A program made the translations under genes and the position numbers. From positions 13,326,614 to 13,390,613 of the forward strand of contig OX155972.1 in NCBI GenBank assembly GCA_944548615.1: a stretch of DNA of 64,000 nt, given 5' to 3'. The stretch is from Micropterix aruncella (taxonomy: Eukaryota > Arthropoda > Insecta > Lepidoptera > Micropterigidae). Below the pieces are notes generated by a model. The model made no database searches. It worked only from the letters and a program-made list of their open reading frames with translations, and was not told the DNA's origin. This document shows, one piece after another, positions 63,986-64,000 of this stretch (the first letter of the stretch is position 1; the number at the start of each line of letters is the position of its first letter).

Positions 63986-64000
63986 CTGTAAATAACGACA

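Overview
This is a stretch of insect nuclear DNA, probably lepidopteran. The evidence is a multi-exon host gene with GT-AG introns, no bacterial gene organisation, and a dense mix of insect mobile elements. The lepidopteran placement rests on the look of the Helitron ends and dispersed repeats and is an inference.

One host gene runs through the whole window on the minus strand. I could define 18 consecutive coding exons (63985 down to 1085) with consensus splice sites and reading phases that match at every junction. They give 4342 nt of coding sequence, about 1447 residues. The protein matches the middle and downstream part of apolipophorin II/I, the large lipid transfer protein of insect haemolymph. 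It has beta-sheet-type sequence first, then a long amphipathic helical region (exons 14-17), and it stops just before the expected von Willebrand factor D domain. Both gene ends lie outside the window. Only about 7 percent of the window is host coding sequence; the rest is introns filled with mobile elements.

The introns hold several nested elements. (1) A Helitron at 13912-24547 contains a complete Ty3/gypsy element (13943-22543, TSD GGTT, 1158-bp LTRs differing at one noticed base, gag and pol joined by an apparent -1 frameshift site), a truncated LINE and a TIR element with TSD TTA. (2) A second Helitron at 50697-58192 contains a BEL/Pao element (51157-58116, TSD ATTAG, tRNA-Tyr type primer site). 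Its long ORF keeps protease and integrase but lacks reverse transcriptase and RNase H. (3) A piggyBac-type MITE (five copies in the window) is split in one copy by a 4.9-kb TTAA-flanked element. That element carries a decayed YqaJ-type nuclease gene, a hAT remnant and a tRNA-derived SINE.

Other elements include three hAT derivatives with clear 8-bp target duplications (5336-6287, 8304-9272, 60401-61200), a PIF/Harbinger remnant (1575-2438), a mariner-like MITE (59283-59692), Tc1 debris (62890-63240), a 0.86-kb fold-back repeat (41076-41939), many 3' ends of LINEs (a restriction-like-endonuclease family, an RTE-like family, RNase H-bearing families, a CR1/Jockey-like family), and a GC-rich dispersed repeat (called family A here). 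No CRISPR, rRNA, functional tRNA gene or second host gene was seen.
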